Of a stretch of DNA of 5,429 bases, positions 5,411-5,429 are shown in pieces. This DNA comes from Pseudomonadota bacterium. Its GTDB lineage: Bacteria > Pseudomonadota > Gammaproteobacteria > Xanthomonadales > Xanthomonadaceae. The notes beneath the pieces were generated by a model, which saw nothing but the letters and a program-made list of their open reading frames with translations, searched no databases and was not told the DNA's origin. The stretch covers positions 1-5,429 of the forward strand of contig JAEWLO010000465.1 of NCBI GenBank assembly GCA_023457475.1, given 5' to 3'. Numbering within the stretch: position 1 is the stretch's first letter; every line of letters begins with the position of its first letter. The translations under genes and the position numbers were made by a program.

Positions 5411-5429
5411 CGCGGTAGTGCCCGCCCCG
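5411..5429 (+). other. Intergenic tail after regA, possibly the head of another GTAG repeat
   Basis: The 19 bases after the regA stop contain GTAG (5415-5418) followed by a GC-rich run that is cut by the window edge. By analogy with the complete repeat after eda, this could be the left half of a second SMAG-like hairpin. The matching arm is not visible. Confidence 0.25.

Noticed and set aside
1..5429. A mobile island, defence system or novel gene cluster
   Set aside because: All six genes are recognisable core functions with uniform base composition. No integrase, transposase, toxin, phage or CRISPR signature was seen on either strand.

Overview
The window is high-GC (roughly two thirds G+C), densely coded proteobacterial chromosome. 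The gene content points to the Xanthomonadaceae, most likely Stenotrophomonas: an Entner-Doudoroff aldolase, a GacA-type regulator, a long-form IspG and a RegB/RegA pair. A GTAG-headed hairpin repeat after eda looks like the SMAG family of REP elements described in Stenotrophomonas maltophilia. All six genes read as ordinary chromosomal genes. I see no insertion sequence, phage gene, CRISPR array, tRNA or rRNA, and no frameshift.

Layout, left to right: (1) bases 1-588, plus strand, the 3' nine-tenths of eda (KDPG aldolase), with its start outside the window. (2) 589-662, a short convergent junction holding the GTAG hairpin and a second GC-rich hairpin over the neighbouring stop codon. (3) 647-1294, minus strand, a GacA/UvrY-type LuxR-family response regulator. 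(4) 1295-1492, a 198-base non-coding stretch upstream of that regulator with small repeats and a weak promoter candidate. (5) 1493-2236 and 2217-3482, minus strand, a PAP2-family membrane phosphatase and ispG. They overlap by 20 bases and form an operon with ispG first. (6) 3483-3605, a 123-base divergent promoter region. (7) 3606-4835 and 4832-5410, plus strand, the redox sensor kinase RegB and its regulator RegA, overlapping by ATGA. (8) 5411-5429, a tail that may begin another GTAG repeat.

The most interesting part is the 123-base region between ispG and regB. It holds a GCGGC-N5-GTCGC element, which matches the RegA/PrrA binding-site consensus as I remember it. It also holds a perfect 8+8 inverted repeat whose half-sites fit the looser form of that consensus. 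Both divergent genes have a -10-like hexamer so close to the ATG that the transcripts could be leaderless. RegB carries both hallmarks of quinone and redox sensing: the GGVANPF loop, and a cysteine 39 residues after the H-box histidine.

Taken together, the right half could be a redox-responsive unit. RegB/RegA would control its own expression and possibly that of ispG, an oxygen-sensitive [4Fe-4S] enzyme on the path to ubiquinone and undecaprenyl phosphate. The co-transcribed PAP2 phosphatase may recycle or modify lipid pyrophosphates made by the same pathway. The gene identities are secure; the regulatory circuit is inference.
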